Positions 17,333 through 24,148 of a stretch of DNA of 33,309 bases are shown here, one piece after another (position 1 is the stretch's first letter; every line of letters starts with the position of its first letter). The stretch spans positions 1 to 33,309 of the forward strand of contig JAAZMM010000017.1 of the NCBI GenBank assembly GCA_012798805.1, read 5' to 3'. This DNA is from Bacteroidales bacterium (GTDB taxonomy: Bacteria; Bacteroidota; Bacteroidia; Bacteroidales; UBA932). A program made the translations under genes and the position numbers. Below the pieces are notes generated by a model, which worked only from the letters and a program-made list of their open reading frames with translations, had not been told where the DNA came from and searched no databases.

Positions 17333-17884
17333 ATGAAAGAAGAGATTATTATAGCCGGTTTCGGAGGACAGGGAGTCCTCTTTATGGGCAGGATTTTGGC
17401 CTACGGAGGCATTATGCAGGATCAAGAAGTGACCTGGATGCCCTCATATGGTCCTGAGATGCGTGGTGGCACCTGTAATGTGAGCGTCATACTCAGTGAC
17501 AACAAGATTAGTTCACCAATTCTCAGCAGATTTGATACTGCCATCATACTCAACCAGCAGTCGCTTGACAAATTTGAAAAACAGGTAAAGCCCGGTGGAG
17601 TCTTGATCTATGATCCCAATGGCATCACACGCCATCCAGAAAGGAAAGATATCACAATCTGTCGTATAGCTGCAGTCGATGAGGCTGCAAAGCTCGGCAA
17701 TGCCAAGGCTTACAATATGATTGTACTTGGTGCCTACCTCAAGGCAAAGCCGGTTGTTTCGATGGAAAATGTTGTAAAAGGACTAAGGAAATCACTTCCC
17801 GAACGTCATCAACATTTGATGGAAATGAACGAGAAAGCAATCCGTGTTGGTATGGAAGCCGTTGAAATTTTGCACAAAGTGTAA
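17333..17884 (+). CDS. korC: 2-oxoacid:ferredoxin oxidoreductase gamma subunit (KorC/VorC-type)
   Basis: The 183-residue subunit starts with IIIAGFGGQGVLFMGRILAY, the gamma-chain signature (GFGGQG), followed by VTWMPSYGPEMRGGTCNVSV. It completes the four-subunit enzyme in the order D-A-B-C, the usual one for separate-subunit Kor/Vor systems. It lies 41 bp after korB with no terminator or clear promoter between. A strong terminator follows 17 bp after its stop and ends the operon. Confidence 0.92.
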   Translation: MKEEIIIAGFGGQGVLFMGRILAYGGIMQDQEVTWMPSYGPEMRGGTCNVSVILSDNKISSPILSRFDTAIILNQQSLDKFEKQVKPGGVLIYDPNGITRHPERKDITICRIAAVDEAAKLGNAKAYNMIVLGAYLKAKPVVSMENVVKGLRKSLPERHQHLMEMNEKAIRVGMEAVEILHKV

Positions 17885-17900
17885 GCTTTTAGCTGGATAT

Positions 17901-17938
17901 AAAAAAGGGGCTTAGATTAACTTCTAAGCCCCTTTTTT
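17901..17938 (+). terminator. Terminator of the Kor operon
   Basis: GGGGCTTAGA and TCTAAGCCCC form a perfect 10-bp stem with a 6-nt loop, preceded by six A and followed by six T. The hairpin works in both directions and sits between the Kor operon and the repeat-flanked four-helix-bundle gene. Confidence 0.92.
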
Positions 17939-17940
17939 AT

Positions 17941-18000
17941 GGTACGAGTTGCATGTTGCATGTTGCGTGGTAATTGGTGCGGGTTGCATGGTGTATGTAG
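17941..18000. repeat. G-rich repeat flank, left side of the four-helix-bundle gene
   Basis: Words ggtacgagttgcatgttgca, tgttgcgtgg, ggtgcgggttgcatggtg. It is the same family as 1-111 and is in inverted orientation to the flank at 18439-18494. It is followed by cacgaattgcgc, which resembles gcgcgaattagcgcgaattt near 124. Confidence 0.75.
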
Positions 18001-18030
18001 TAGCACGAATTGCGCATACAAGTTGTAAAT

Positions 18031-18402
18031 CTAATCGCTGGACCTCCAATTTTTTATTACGTAATCTATGTATTTGTGAATTTTTGCTCCTAAAATATTG
18101 TATTCCTTTTCAAGGTTAATGTATTCTTCTGCAAATTGTGGATAAAGCTGTTTAATTTTTAATATGTGTAGAATGGTTTCGTCAATACTGGCATGAGAAA
18201 AAGTAAGAAAACGAATGTATTCTGCTTTGTATCTCCTTCTTCCATATCCTTCGACAATATTCGTCACTATAGAATCAGCAGATCTTCTAATCTGTGAACC
18301 CATTTCATACAACTCATGCCTCGGCAACTTTAATGATAAAGAATGAACATCAAAAAACAGCCTCAAAGCTAAATTATAAATATCCAAATCCTTATAACTC
18401 AT
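18031..18402 (-). CDS. Four-helix-bundle protein (23S rRNA intervening-sequence / S23 family)
   Basis: The 123-residue protein matches the S23/IVP four-helix-bundle family. It opens with MSYKDLDIYNLALRLFFDVH, then ELYEMGSQIRRSADSIVTNIVEGYGRR, the most conserved part, KAEYIRFLTFSHASIDETILHILK and a fourth helix ending in YIDYVIKNW. The shorter ATG is chosen because GGGAGGGAGA stands directly before it. Family members sit in rRNA intervening sequences in some bacteria and as free genes in many Bacteroidota. A related fold serves as the Avd accessory factor of diversity-generating retroelements. No rRNA or reverse transcriptase is near here. The function is unknown. Inverted G-rich repeats flank it on both sides. 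Confidence 0.9.
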   Translation of the reverse strand: MSYKDLDIYNLALRLFFDVHSLSLKLPRHELYEMGSQIRRSADSIVTNIVEGYGRRRYKAEYIRFLTFSHASIDETILHILKIKQLYPQFAEEYINLEKEYNILGAKIHKYIDYVIKNWRSSD

Positions 18403-18438
18403 ATCTCCCTCCCCATAACAAATACTTATAATCAATAA

Positions 18439-18494
18439 CTCGAAACTCCACACTCGGTACCACCTCGCAACACGTACCTTGTACCCCGCACCAC
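18439..18494. repeat. C-rich repeat flank, right side of the four-helix-bundle gene
   Basis: Contains ccacactcggtaccacctcg, caacacgtacc and gtaccccgcaccac, i.e. the minus-strand form of the words at 17941-18000. It runs right up to the stop codon of the DUF3467 gene. Its minus-strand reading ends in ccgagtgtgg, also found at 102-111. Confidence 0.75.
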
Positions 18495-18797
18495 TTATGC
18501 TTCTCCTCCGAAGGCCATGGGAGGAACATTGGGTGGTTGCGGTTCGCGTATATTTATCTCTCCGAAACTTCTTTCGTACTTGCCTACATTGTCCTCAAGA
18601 GCCCTCAAAAGACGCTTGGCATGTTCAGGGGCCATAATAATACGGCTATTGACATTAGGTTGGGGCATGCCGGGCATTATCTGTATGAAGTCAAACACGA
18701 ACTCCGAATTGGAGTGATTGATGAAGACAAGATTGGAATAGGTGCCGCGTGCCACCTCGGGAGTAATACTAATACCTTTGTTTTTGTTCTCTTCCAT
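18495..18797 (-). CDS. DUF3467 domain protein
   Basis: The 100-residue protein fits DUF3467: an early GTYSNLVFINHSNSEFVFDF, the central IMPGMPQPNVNSRIIMAPEHAKRLL and a Pro-rich tail. The fold is a small beta-rich domain and the role is unknown. It starts 6 bp after the RNase Y stop, so both probably lie on one transcript. The repeat flank of the four-helix-bundle gene touches its stop codon directly, which means that if the repeat was inserted, it just missed the reading frame. Confidence 0.85.
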   Translation of the reverse strand: MEENKNKGISITPEVARGTYSNLVFINHSNSEFVFDFIQIMPGMPQPNVNSRIIMAPEHAKRLLRALEDNVGKYERSFGEINIREPQPPNVPPMAFGGEA

Positions 18798-18803
18798 AAT
18801 TTT

Positions 18804-20342
18804 TTATTTTGCAAATGCAACACTTCGTGTCTCACGGATGACTGTAATCTTAATTTGACCGGGATATACCATTTCGTCCTGGATTTTGCGGGCGATATCA
18901 TTCGATAGAGCCTCACATTGCTGATCCGATACCTCTTCGGCCCCCACGATCACTCGCAGCTCTCTTCCGGCCTGAATAGCATAAGTCTTTGTCACACCGG
19001 GATGTGAAAGCGCAATATCTTCCATATCTTTTAGACGTTTGATATAGGATTCGATAACCTCACGACGAGCACCGGGGCGGGCACCGGAGATGGCATCACC
19101 TACCATTACTAGTGGAGCTATCAGAGATTTCATCTCCATCTCCTCATGGTGTGACCCGATAGCATTGCAAACTTCGGGTTTCTCTTTGTATCTCTCTGCA
19201 ATGCGCATACCCAGCAAAGCATGGGGCAGTTCCGGATCCTCGTCTGAAACTTTTCCAATATCATGCAGGAGTCCGGCACGTTTGGCAACCTTTGCATTCA
19301 GACCTAGTTCTGCTGCCATTGTAGCACAAATATTTGCTACCTCACGCGAGTGTTGGAGAAGGTTCTGCCCATAAGAGGAGCGATATTTCATTCGTCCAAT
19401 CAGCCGGACCAGTTCTGAGTGAAGTCCATGAATACCCAGATCTATGCAAGTACGCTTTCCGGTCTCCATAATCTCCTCATCGAGCTGCTTCTGTACCTTA
19501 GCCACCACCTCCTCAATACGTGCGGGGTGGATACGGCCATCCGTAACCAGCTGGTGAAGTGCCAGTCTTGCCACTTCGCGGCGGACAGGGTCAAATGCTG
19601 AGAGAAGAATAGCTTCAGGAGTGTCGTCAACGACTATTTCTACACCGGTTGCTGCTTCAAGTGCACGAATATTTCGTCCTTCACGACCGATAATGCGTCC
19701 TTTTATCTCATCATTTTCGATATTGAAGACAGTAACCGCATTTTCAATGGCAGTCTCCGGTGCTGTACGCTGAATAGTATTGATAACTATGCGTTTTGCC
19801 TCCTTACCTGCAGTTAAACGTGCTTCGTCCATTACATCGTTGATATAGGACATAGCCTGAGTCTTAGCCTCAGCCTTGAGGTTCTCTACTAGCTGGTTTT
19901 TAGCCTCGGTAGCAGTCATTCCGGCTACTTCTTCGAGCTTTGTGATGACCTCGTTCCTCAACTTGTCGTACTCATCACTCTTACGGTTGACAATCTCAAG
20001 TTGGTTTTTAAGGTTATCGCGAATGCTATCCACCTCTTTCTGTTTTCTGCCGAGTTCGGAATTCTGTTGGTTTAGTACCAGCTCCTTTTGCTTAACCTTA
20101 TTTTCATATTGTTGAACCTGGGAGTTACGCTCGTTGATAAAAGCTTCATGTTCACTTTTGAGCTGCAAAAATTTTTCTTTTGCCTGAAAAATCTTCTCTT
20201 TTTTTATGGTTTCTCCCTCTTTCTCAGCGTCAATGATGATTTGAGACTTCTTCTTTCTTAATATGACGTTTCTGACTAACAGATAGAGGCCTATGGCCAC
20301 TACCGCAGAAATAATCGCTGTTATTATAATTGTGGTAAACAT
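18804..20342 (-). CDS. rny: Ribonuclease Y
   Basis: The 512-residue endoribonuclease has one N-terminal membrane helix ([19 protein letters not shown]), a long coiled coil (about 35-195), a KH domain ([20 protein letters not shown] near 212) and an HD domain with HDIGK and [10 protein letters not shown]. It initiates mRNA decay at the inner face of the membrane. Length and domain order are as in the family. It is followed at 6 bp by DUF3467. Its 5' leader contains a perfect 14-bp inverted repeat ending at the start codon, and the probable 6S RNA lies upstream. Confidence 0.96.
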   Translation of the reverse strand: MFTTIIITAIISAVVAIGLYLLVRNVILRKKKSQIIIDAEKEGETIKKEKIFQAKEKFLQLKSEHEAFINERNSQVQQYENKVKQKELVLNQQNSELGRKQKEVDSIRDNLKNQLEIVNRKSDEYDKLRNEVITKLEEVAGMTATEAKNQLVENLKAEAKTQAMSYINDVMDEARLTAGKEAKRIVINTIQRTAPETAIENAVTVFNIENDEIKGRIIGREGRNIRALEAATGVEIVVDDTPEAILLSAFDPVRREVARLALHQLVTDGRIHPARIEEVVAKVQKQLDEEIMETGKRTCIDLGIHGLHSELVRLIGRMKYRSSYGQNLLQHSREVANICATMAAELGLNAKVAKRAGLLHDIGKVSDEDPELPHALLGMRIAERYKEKPEVCNAIGSHHEEMEMKSLIAPLVMVGDAISGARPGARREVIESYIKRLKDMEDIALSHPGVTKTYAIQAGRELRVIVGAEEVSDQQCEALSNDIARKIQDEMVYPGQIKITVIRETRSVAFAK

Positions 20343-20428
20343 AATTGTAAGTATATGATAATTATATAGTGTAAAAATTGTAATTATTCGTCTTTTGAAA
20401 AAAGCGAACGACAGATATACTTACAATT
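20343..20428 (-). promoter_or_regulatory. Hairpin-forming leader of rny
   Basis: aattgtaagtatat (20343-20356) and atatacttacaatt (20415-20428) are a perfect 14-bp inverted repeat. The arm nearer the gene touches the ATG of rny. The 58 nt between hold a second near-hairpin, ttcgtctttt against aaaagcgaa. On the mRNA this would pair the start region into a long stem. Confidence 0.6.
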
Positions 20429-20433
20429 TATAG

Positions 20434-20623
20434 AAAAAGCCGTTAGCCCGGTCTATCAGAAATCTTATAAAATAAGATTTGAGCTCCGAATATTTGTCTC
20501 AAACTTCCTACGTCCCATAAATGGAATCCCCCTTGCGGGGTCACTAGAGGCCTGTTTTTAACAATCGAGTTGGCTCGTGATGATGTTTAGTGTTGATTTC
20601 AGCTAAGAGCGGAACTAACGGCC
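20434..20623 (-). ncRNA. ssrS: Probable 6S RNA (ssrS)
   Basis: The gap between zapA and rny holds about 190 nt of non-coding sequence with a closing stem. On the minus strand GCCGTTAG (20622-20615) pairs with CTAACGGC (20446-20439), extendable by U-G and C-G pairs, and TTTTT follows. Inside are CGAG-CCAA-CUCG, CCCC-GCAA-GGGG and UUCCAU/AUGGGA hairpins, as in a long rod with side loops. Length and the zapA neighbourhood fit 6S RNA, the regulator that binds RNA polymerase holoenzyme. The 5' arm overlaps the last codons and stop of zapA. Another structured RNA cannot be excluded. Confidence 0.6.
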
Positions 20624-20905
20624 GATTAAATACTCTCCCAATCTTTCATCAAGTGTATGCAACTGTTGCAATAATTTTTCTTTCTCCTTATCTCTAAGTG
20701 TTTCAAATTCTACCAACCGGACCTCTTCTTCCAGTAGAATCATACTTAAAATCTCATCTCTCGGCACCATAGGAAAAAGGCTTGTTTTTTCAAAAATCCT
20801 CTGGTTGATCCTTTTGACTGCAGAACGTATCTTTTCTTCACTAGTCGCTTCGACATCCAACTCAAATTCCTTCCCTGCTATACTTATTGTGATGCGTTGT
20901 TTCAT
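20615..20905 (-). CDS. zapA: Cell division protein ZapA
   Basis: The 96-residue protein starts MKQRITISIAGKEFELDV, the ZapA-type strand pair, followed by EEKIRSAVKRINQRI and a C-terminal coiled coil (LLEEEVRLVEFETLRDKEKE). ZapA bundles FtsZ protofilaments at midcell. The longer frame adds ten poor residues overlapping the gene before it, so the internal ATG is chosen. It starts 5 bp after the coiled-coil gene upstream. Its last codons (GGC CGT TAG) form the 5' arm of the probable 6S RNA. Confidence 0.88.
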   Translation of the reverse strand: MKQRITISIAGKEFELDVEATSEEKIRSAVKRINQRIFEKTSLFPMVPRDEILSMILLEEEVRLVEFETLRDKEKEKLLQQLHTLDERLGEYLIGR

Positions 20906-20910
20906 ATTCT

Positions 20911-21192
20911 TCAGCCATTGAGCAGATTTATACATCGGTCTATCTCACGTATGAGGGATGAAACCCTCTTCTTCGCCTCATTCCGGTCCGGCATGTTCCC
21001 AAATGCCTCTATCAATTGTAATCTCTCTATCTGTTCCTTTAATCTTTTTATTGTATCTATTTGCTTTGCGTCTATTCCTTCAAGAGCAGTGACCTTCTCT
21101 GAAAGGCGTCTGTTTTCCTTCTCGAGCTTTTCACATCTTGCAATCAATTGCCCGATTTTGCCTTCCAAACTATTAATCACCTCTCTATTCAT
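20911..21192 (-). CDS. ZapB-like coiled-coil protein
   Basis: The 93-residue protein is almost wholly a coiled coil: KIGQLIARCEKLEKENRRL, then KVTALEGIDAKQIDTIKRLK, ending in SLIREIDRCINLLNG. There is no signal or membrane helix. The position directly before zapA, with a 5-bp gap and a shared promoter, suggests a divisome role like that of ZapB. Sequence similarity in coiled coils is weak evidence, so the name is functional by analogy only. Confidence 0.72.
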   Translation of the reverse strand: MNREVINSLEGKIGQLIARCEKLEKENRRLSEKVTALEGIDAKQIDTIKRLKEQIERLQLIEAFGNMPDRNEAKKRVSSLIREIDRCINLLNG

Positions 21193-21206
21193 AATATCGC
21201 AGTGTA

Positions 21207-21236
21207 CAAAGATAATTAAAATTCCTCTATACGCAA
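21207..21236 (-). promoter_or_regulatory. Promoter of the zapB-like/zapA operon
   Basis: Minus strand TTG (21234-21236), 19 bp, TATCTTTG (21207-21214): full consensus. The start point would be only about 8-10 nt before the ATG at 21192. The promoter may also supply the downstream 6S-like RNA by read-through. Confidence 0.8.
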
Positions 21237-21240
21237 TCTT

Positions 21241-22830
21241 TTATTTCACAAAACTCCAGTTGGAGGGAGTTACCGGCACTATGATGCCCTCTTTTGAAAT
21301 ATAGTCACCAATCAGGCTCCTGATGTCTCCATATCGGGAAATAATAGGAAGCGAATCGGGATTAACACCGGCACCTTGCTCCAGAAGATTACCGCCTCCA
21401 CTTGCCCTATATGAATTCATTGCCACTTTATAAGTTGCCGTCATATCAAATTGGGAACCATCCTTCATTGAAATTATTTCAACCATTGAGCCTCTTGGTG
21501 CTGACTTTTTCACACTATAAATAATACCATCAGCAGAATCATAATTGTAACTCGGTCCAATACCATTCACCCAGTTATAATAGGAGTATTCTAGATAATT
21601 CTTGATTTGCTTCCCTGTAAGTTCAACCACAAAAAGGGAGTTTTCATATCCGTATAACAAAACCAAGTCCTGATATCTTATCACTCCTGCCGGGATAATG
21701 CCTCTGCTCGACAGAGGTGCGGTAATGGAAATATCGGCCCCGGTTGCATCCAACTGCACTTTATGCAAGAGATCGATATAGGAGGAAGGACCCGCGATCG
21801 CATCTGCCAAATAGATCTCTTCGGCAATAGTGCCTATTTCGCGATTTGCAAATTCATAGACCGCCTTAAAATCCTTTTTGAAACGATCCGTATAACGAGG
21901 GTCAGGTTCCACATCCGCCATCGGAATAAGTCTTGAGGTTACCCTCTTTGAAACCACCTCTCCCCCACTAAACTCAAGTTCAAATATAGCTTGACCGAGC
22001 AGAGCGGCACGCGATCCTGCATTAATCAGCAGCACGTTTCCGGCGGGATTTTCTATCGTATCGGCAAAAGGGCGATGATCATGGCCACTTAAGACCAGAT
22101 CTATTCCTCTAATGCCGGAGGCAAGATAAAGTGCTTCATTTTCAATATCGGGAGCACCGTGACCGTAACCTGTATGGCAGGCAAGGATCACAATATGCGG
22201 ACTTTCCTTCTCAATTACAAGGTCAACCCAATCCTGAGCAATATCGGATATTTGTATAAAATCAATTCCGGACCAAAGCTCTTCTGAGAGCCAGCTTTTA
22301 ATATTGGCATTGGTCATACCAATAATGGCTATCCTCACTCCTTTGCGTGTGACGATGGTGTAAGGCTCAAAATAGGGCACCTCATTGCTACCCTCAACAA
22401 TGGCATTTGCTGCAAGATAGGGTATTTTGCCCTCTTTAAAGCGGTCATAGACCTGATGTCCGGCCTCTATATCATGATTGCCCACAACGATAGCGTCATA
22501 GCCGATATACCCGGCTGCTCTTGCAAAAACATGTTCGCTAACAGTATCGACAAAATTGCAATAATAGGCAGCATTATCTCCTTGCAAATTGTCACCCACA
22601 TCGATAAGCACCGGCTTGATACCCTTTGAGCGGAGTTGTTTGATATATGTAGAAACATTTGCCAACGAAGAAAGGCGCGCCTCTTCGTTGTAAAGTGAAT
22701 CAAAATAGGCTCCGTGCAGATCTGTAGTGGTACAAATGGTAATGGTGTGAGTACCATCTTTTGGGGTGCGGCTGCATCCGGTTGCAATAATGATGATCAG
22801 GATGCTGAAGAAATATAGTAATCGTTTCAT
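21241..22830 (-). CDS. 5'-nucleotidase / UshA-like metallophosphatase lipoprotein
   Basis: The 529-residue protein has a lipoprotein signal ending in ATGC (Cys19). The calcineurin-like domain shows TTDLHGAYFD, DVGDNLQGD, VGNHDIEAG and SGHDHRPFAD, the full two-metal set. The C-terminal 5'-nucleotidase domain follows from about 330, with the substrate loop NSYRASGGGNLL. It would release phosphate from nucleotides or related esters outside the cytoplasmic membrane. Its ATG overlaps the stop of the symporter gene by one base, so the two are translated together, perhaps for scavenging. Confidence 0.9.
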   Translation of the reverse strand: MKRLLYFFSILIIIIATGCSRTPKDGTHTITICTTTDLHGAYFDSLYNEEARLSSLANVSTYIKQLRSKGIKPVLIDVGDNLQGDNAAYYCNFVDTVSEHVFARAAGYIGYDAIVVGNHDIEAGHQVYDRFKEGKIPYLAANAIVEGSNEVPYFEPYTIVTRKGVRIAIIGMTNANIKSWLSEELWSGIDFIQISDIAQDWVDLVIEKESPHIVILACHTGYGHGAPDIENEALYLASGIRGIDLVLSGHDHRPFADTIENPAGNVLLINAGSRAALLGQAIFELEFSGGEVVSKRVTSRLIPMADVEPDPRYTDRFKKDFKAVYEFANREIGTIAEEIYLADAIAGPSSYIDLLHKVQLDATGADISITAPLSSRGIIPAGVIRYQDLVLLYGYENSLFVVELTGKQIKNYLEYSYYNWVNGIGPSYNYDSADGIIYSVKKSAPRGSMVEIISMKDGSQFDMTATYKVAMNSYRASGGGNLLEQGAGVNPDSLPIISRYGDIRSLIGDYISKEGIIVPVTPSNWSFVK

Positions 22831-24020
22831 TAGGCAGATATTATTTCGGTTGATGATTTAGTTCTAATTGTATCAATAATGAGCGCAATGGCTCCGTCAC
22901 CCGTTACATTAGCTGCAGTACCAAAGCTATCCATAGCGATATAGAGAGCTATCATAAGCCCCTGCATGGAAGGATCAAAGCCGAGCATAGAGGCAATAAG
23001 TCCAATTGCAGCCATAATTGCTCCTCCGGGCACACCGGGAGCGGCAATCATCATGACTCCGAGCATCATGATAAATCCGGCATAGAGATCAAGTCCGACA
23101 TTCATTCCCATACTGAGTGAGATCGCATAGGCACAAGCCACAATCTTTAGGATACTGCCTGCAAGATGAATGGTTGCACACAAAGGTATGACGAAACCGG
23201 CAATCTCCTTACGTACTCCGTTTTTGATAGTTTGGGCAAGGGTTACGGGGATAGTAGCAGCTGAGGATTGGGTGCCAAGTGCAGTCATGTAGGCTGGCAG
23301 CATTGTTACAAGTGCTTTGAAAGGATTTTTACGCGCTATCGCACCCGCCACAAGAAATTGTATCACAAGCAGCAAAACATGCATTATGAAGATAATCACA
23401 ATGATTTTGAGAAACATCCCCATTACTGCACTCACTTTCCCTTCAGCCCCCATCTGGAGAAAAATGCCGAAGATAAAGAGTGGCAAAATAGGAATAATGA
23501 CGCGACTGATTACCACATAGATGATATCCTTGAAATCCAGCATAAAATTGCGCATAGTATCTCCTTTGATCGCAGTTACCCCGAGACCGATGACAAAAGC
23601 TGTAACAAGAGCAGTCGTAACACTCATAATAGGAGGCATTTCAATGGTAAAATAGGGCTGCAGTCCGCCCGACATATCAATATTGCCCAGTGAGGTAAGG
23701 GAATTTCCTAAAAATCTCGGGTAGCTCCAGGCGCATATAAAATAGGAGAAGAACCCTGAAAATATCGTGGAAAAATAGGCTATTGCGGCAGTTATCAACA
23801 GCAGTTTACCCGCACCCTTGCCCAGCTCAAAAATACCGGGAGCGATCAGTCCGATTATGAGCAGTGGAATAATCAGTCCCAGGAAATTGCTGAATATTGA
23901 GTTTATGGTAATAAAAACCCTGACTGCCCAGTCAGGAAAGAAAAGCGAGAAGAGTATTCCCAGTGCGATAGCAATCAGCACTTTGGGAAGAAGCCCCATT
24001 TTGAATCTCTTTTTGGTCAT
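22830..24020 (-). CDS. Dicarboxylate/amino acid:cation symporter (SLC1/DAACS family)
   Basis: The 396-residue membrane protein has about eight helices and the two re-entrant loops of the family: TQSSAATIPVT in hairpin loop 1 and MDSFGTAANVTGDGAIALI in the NMDGT/helix-8 region. The serine-rich motif is TQSSAAT. It imports a dicarboxylate or amino acid with Na+ or H+. The substrate cannot be read from sequence. It is the first gene of a two-gene operon with the 5'-nucleotidase. Confidence 0.9.
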   Translation of the reverse strand: MTKKRFKMGLLPKVLIAIALGILFSLFFPDWAVRVFITINSIFSNFLGLIIPLLIIGLIAPGIFELGKGAGKLLLITAAIAYFSTIFSGFFSYFICAWSYPRFLGNSLTSLGNIDMSGGLQPYFTIEMPPIMSVTTALVTAFVIGLGVTAIKGDTMRNFMLDFKDIIYVVISRVIIPILPLFIFGIFLQMGAEGKVSAVMGMFLKIIVIIFIMHVLLLVIQFLVAGAIARKNPFKALVTMLPAYMTALGTQSSAATIPVTLAQTIKNGVRKEIAGFVIPLCATIHLAGSILKIVACAYAISLSMGMNVGLDLYAGFIMMLGVMMIAAPGVPGGAIMAAIGLIASMLGFDPSMQGLMIALYIAMDSFGTAANVTGDGAIALIIDTIRTKSSTEIISA

Positions 24021-24050
24021 ATTCGAGGGTATTTAGTTCTATCTATTGCA

Positions 24051-24079
24051 CAAAAATAATCTTTTTTTGCCACACTCAA
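24051..24079 (-). promoter_or_regulatory. Promoter of the symporter/5'-nucleotidase operon
   Basis: Minus strand TTG (24077-24079), 18 bp, TATTTTTG (24051-24058). The -7 is a full match and the spacing is one short of the usual range. The ATG at 24020 lies about 25 nt after the expected start point. Confidence 0.55.
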
Positions 24080-24103
24080 TAGTTAGGCTCCCCTCCATTC
24101 AAT

Positions 24104-24130
24104 AAAAAAGGGCCGGGAAAGACCCGGCCC
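24104..24130 (-). terminator. Terminator of the collagen-like lipoprotein operon
   Basis: GGGCCGGG and CCCGGCCC, perfect 8-bp GC stem with a 5-nt loop. On the minus strand it stands 18 bp after the stop at 24149 and is followed by six T. Confidence 0.92.
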
Positions 24131-24148
24131 TAATCAAGGAAACGAACC

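Noticed and set aside
18031-18402. rRNA intervening sequence, suggested by the S23-type protein
   Set aside because: No 23S rRNA sequence is found on either side; the neighbours are a Kor operon and DUF3467.
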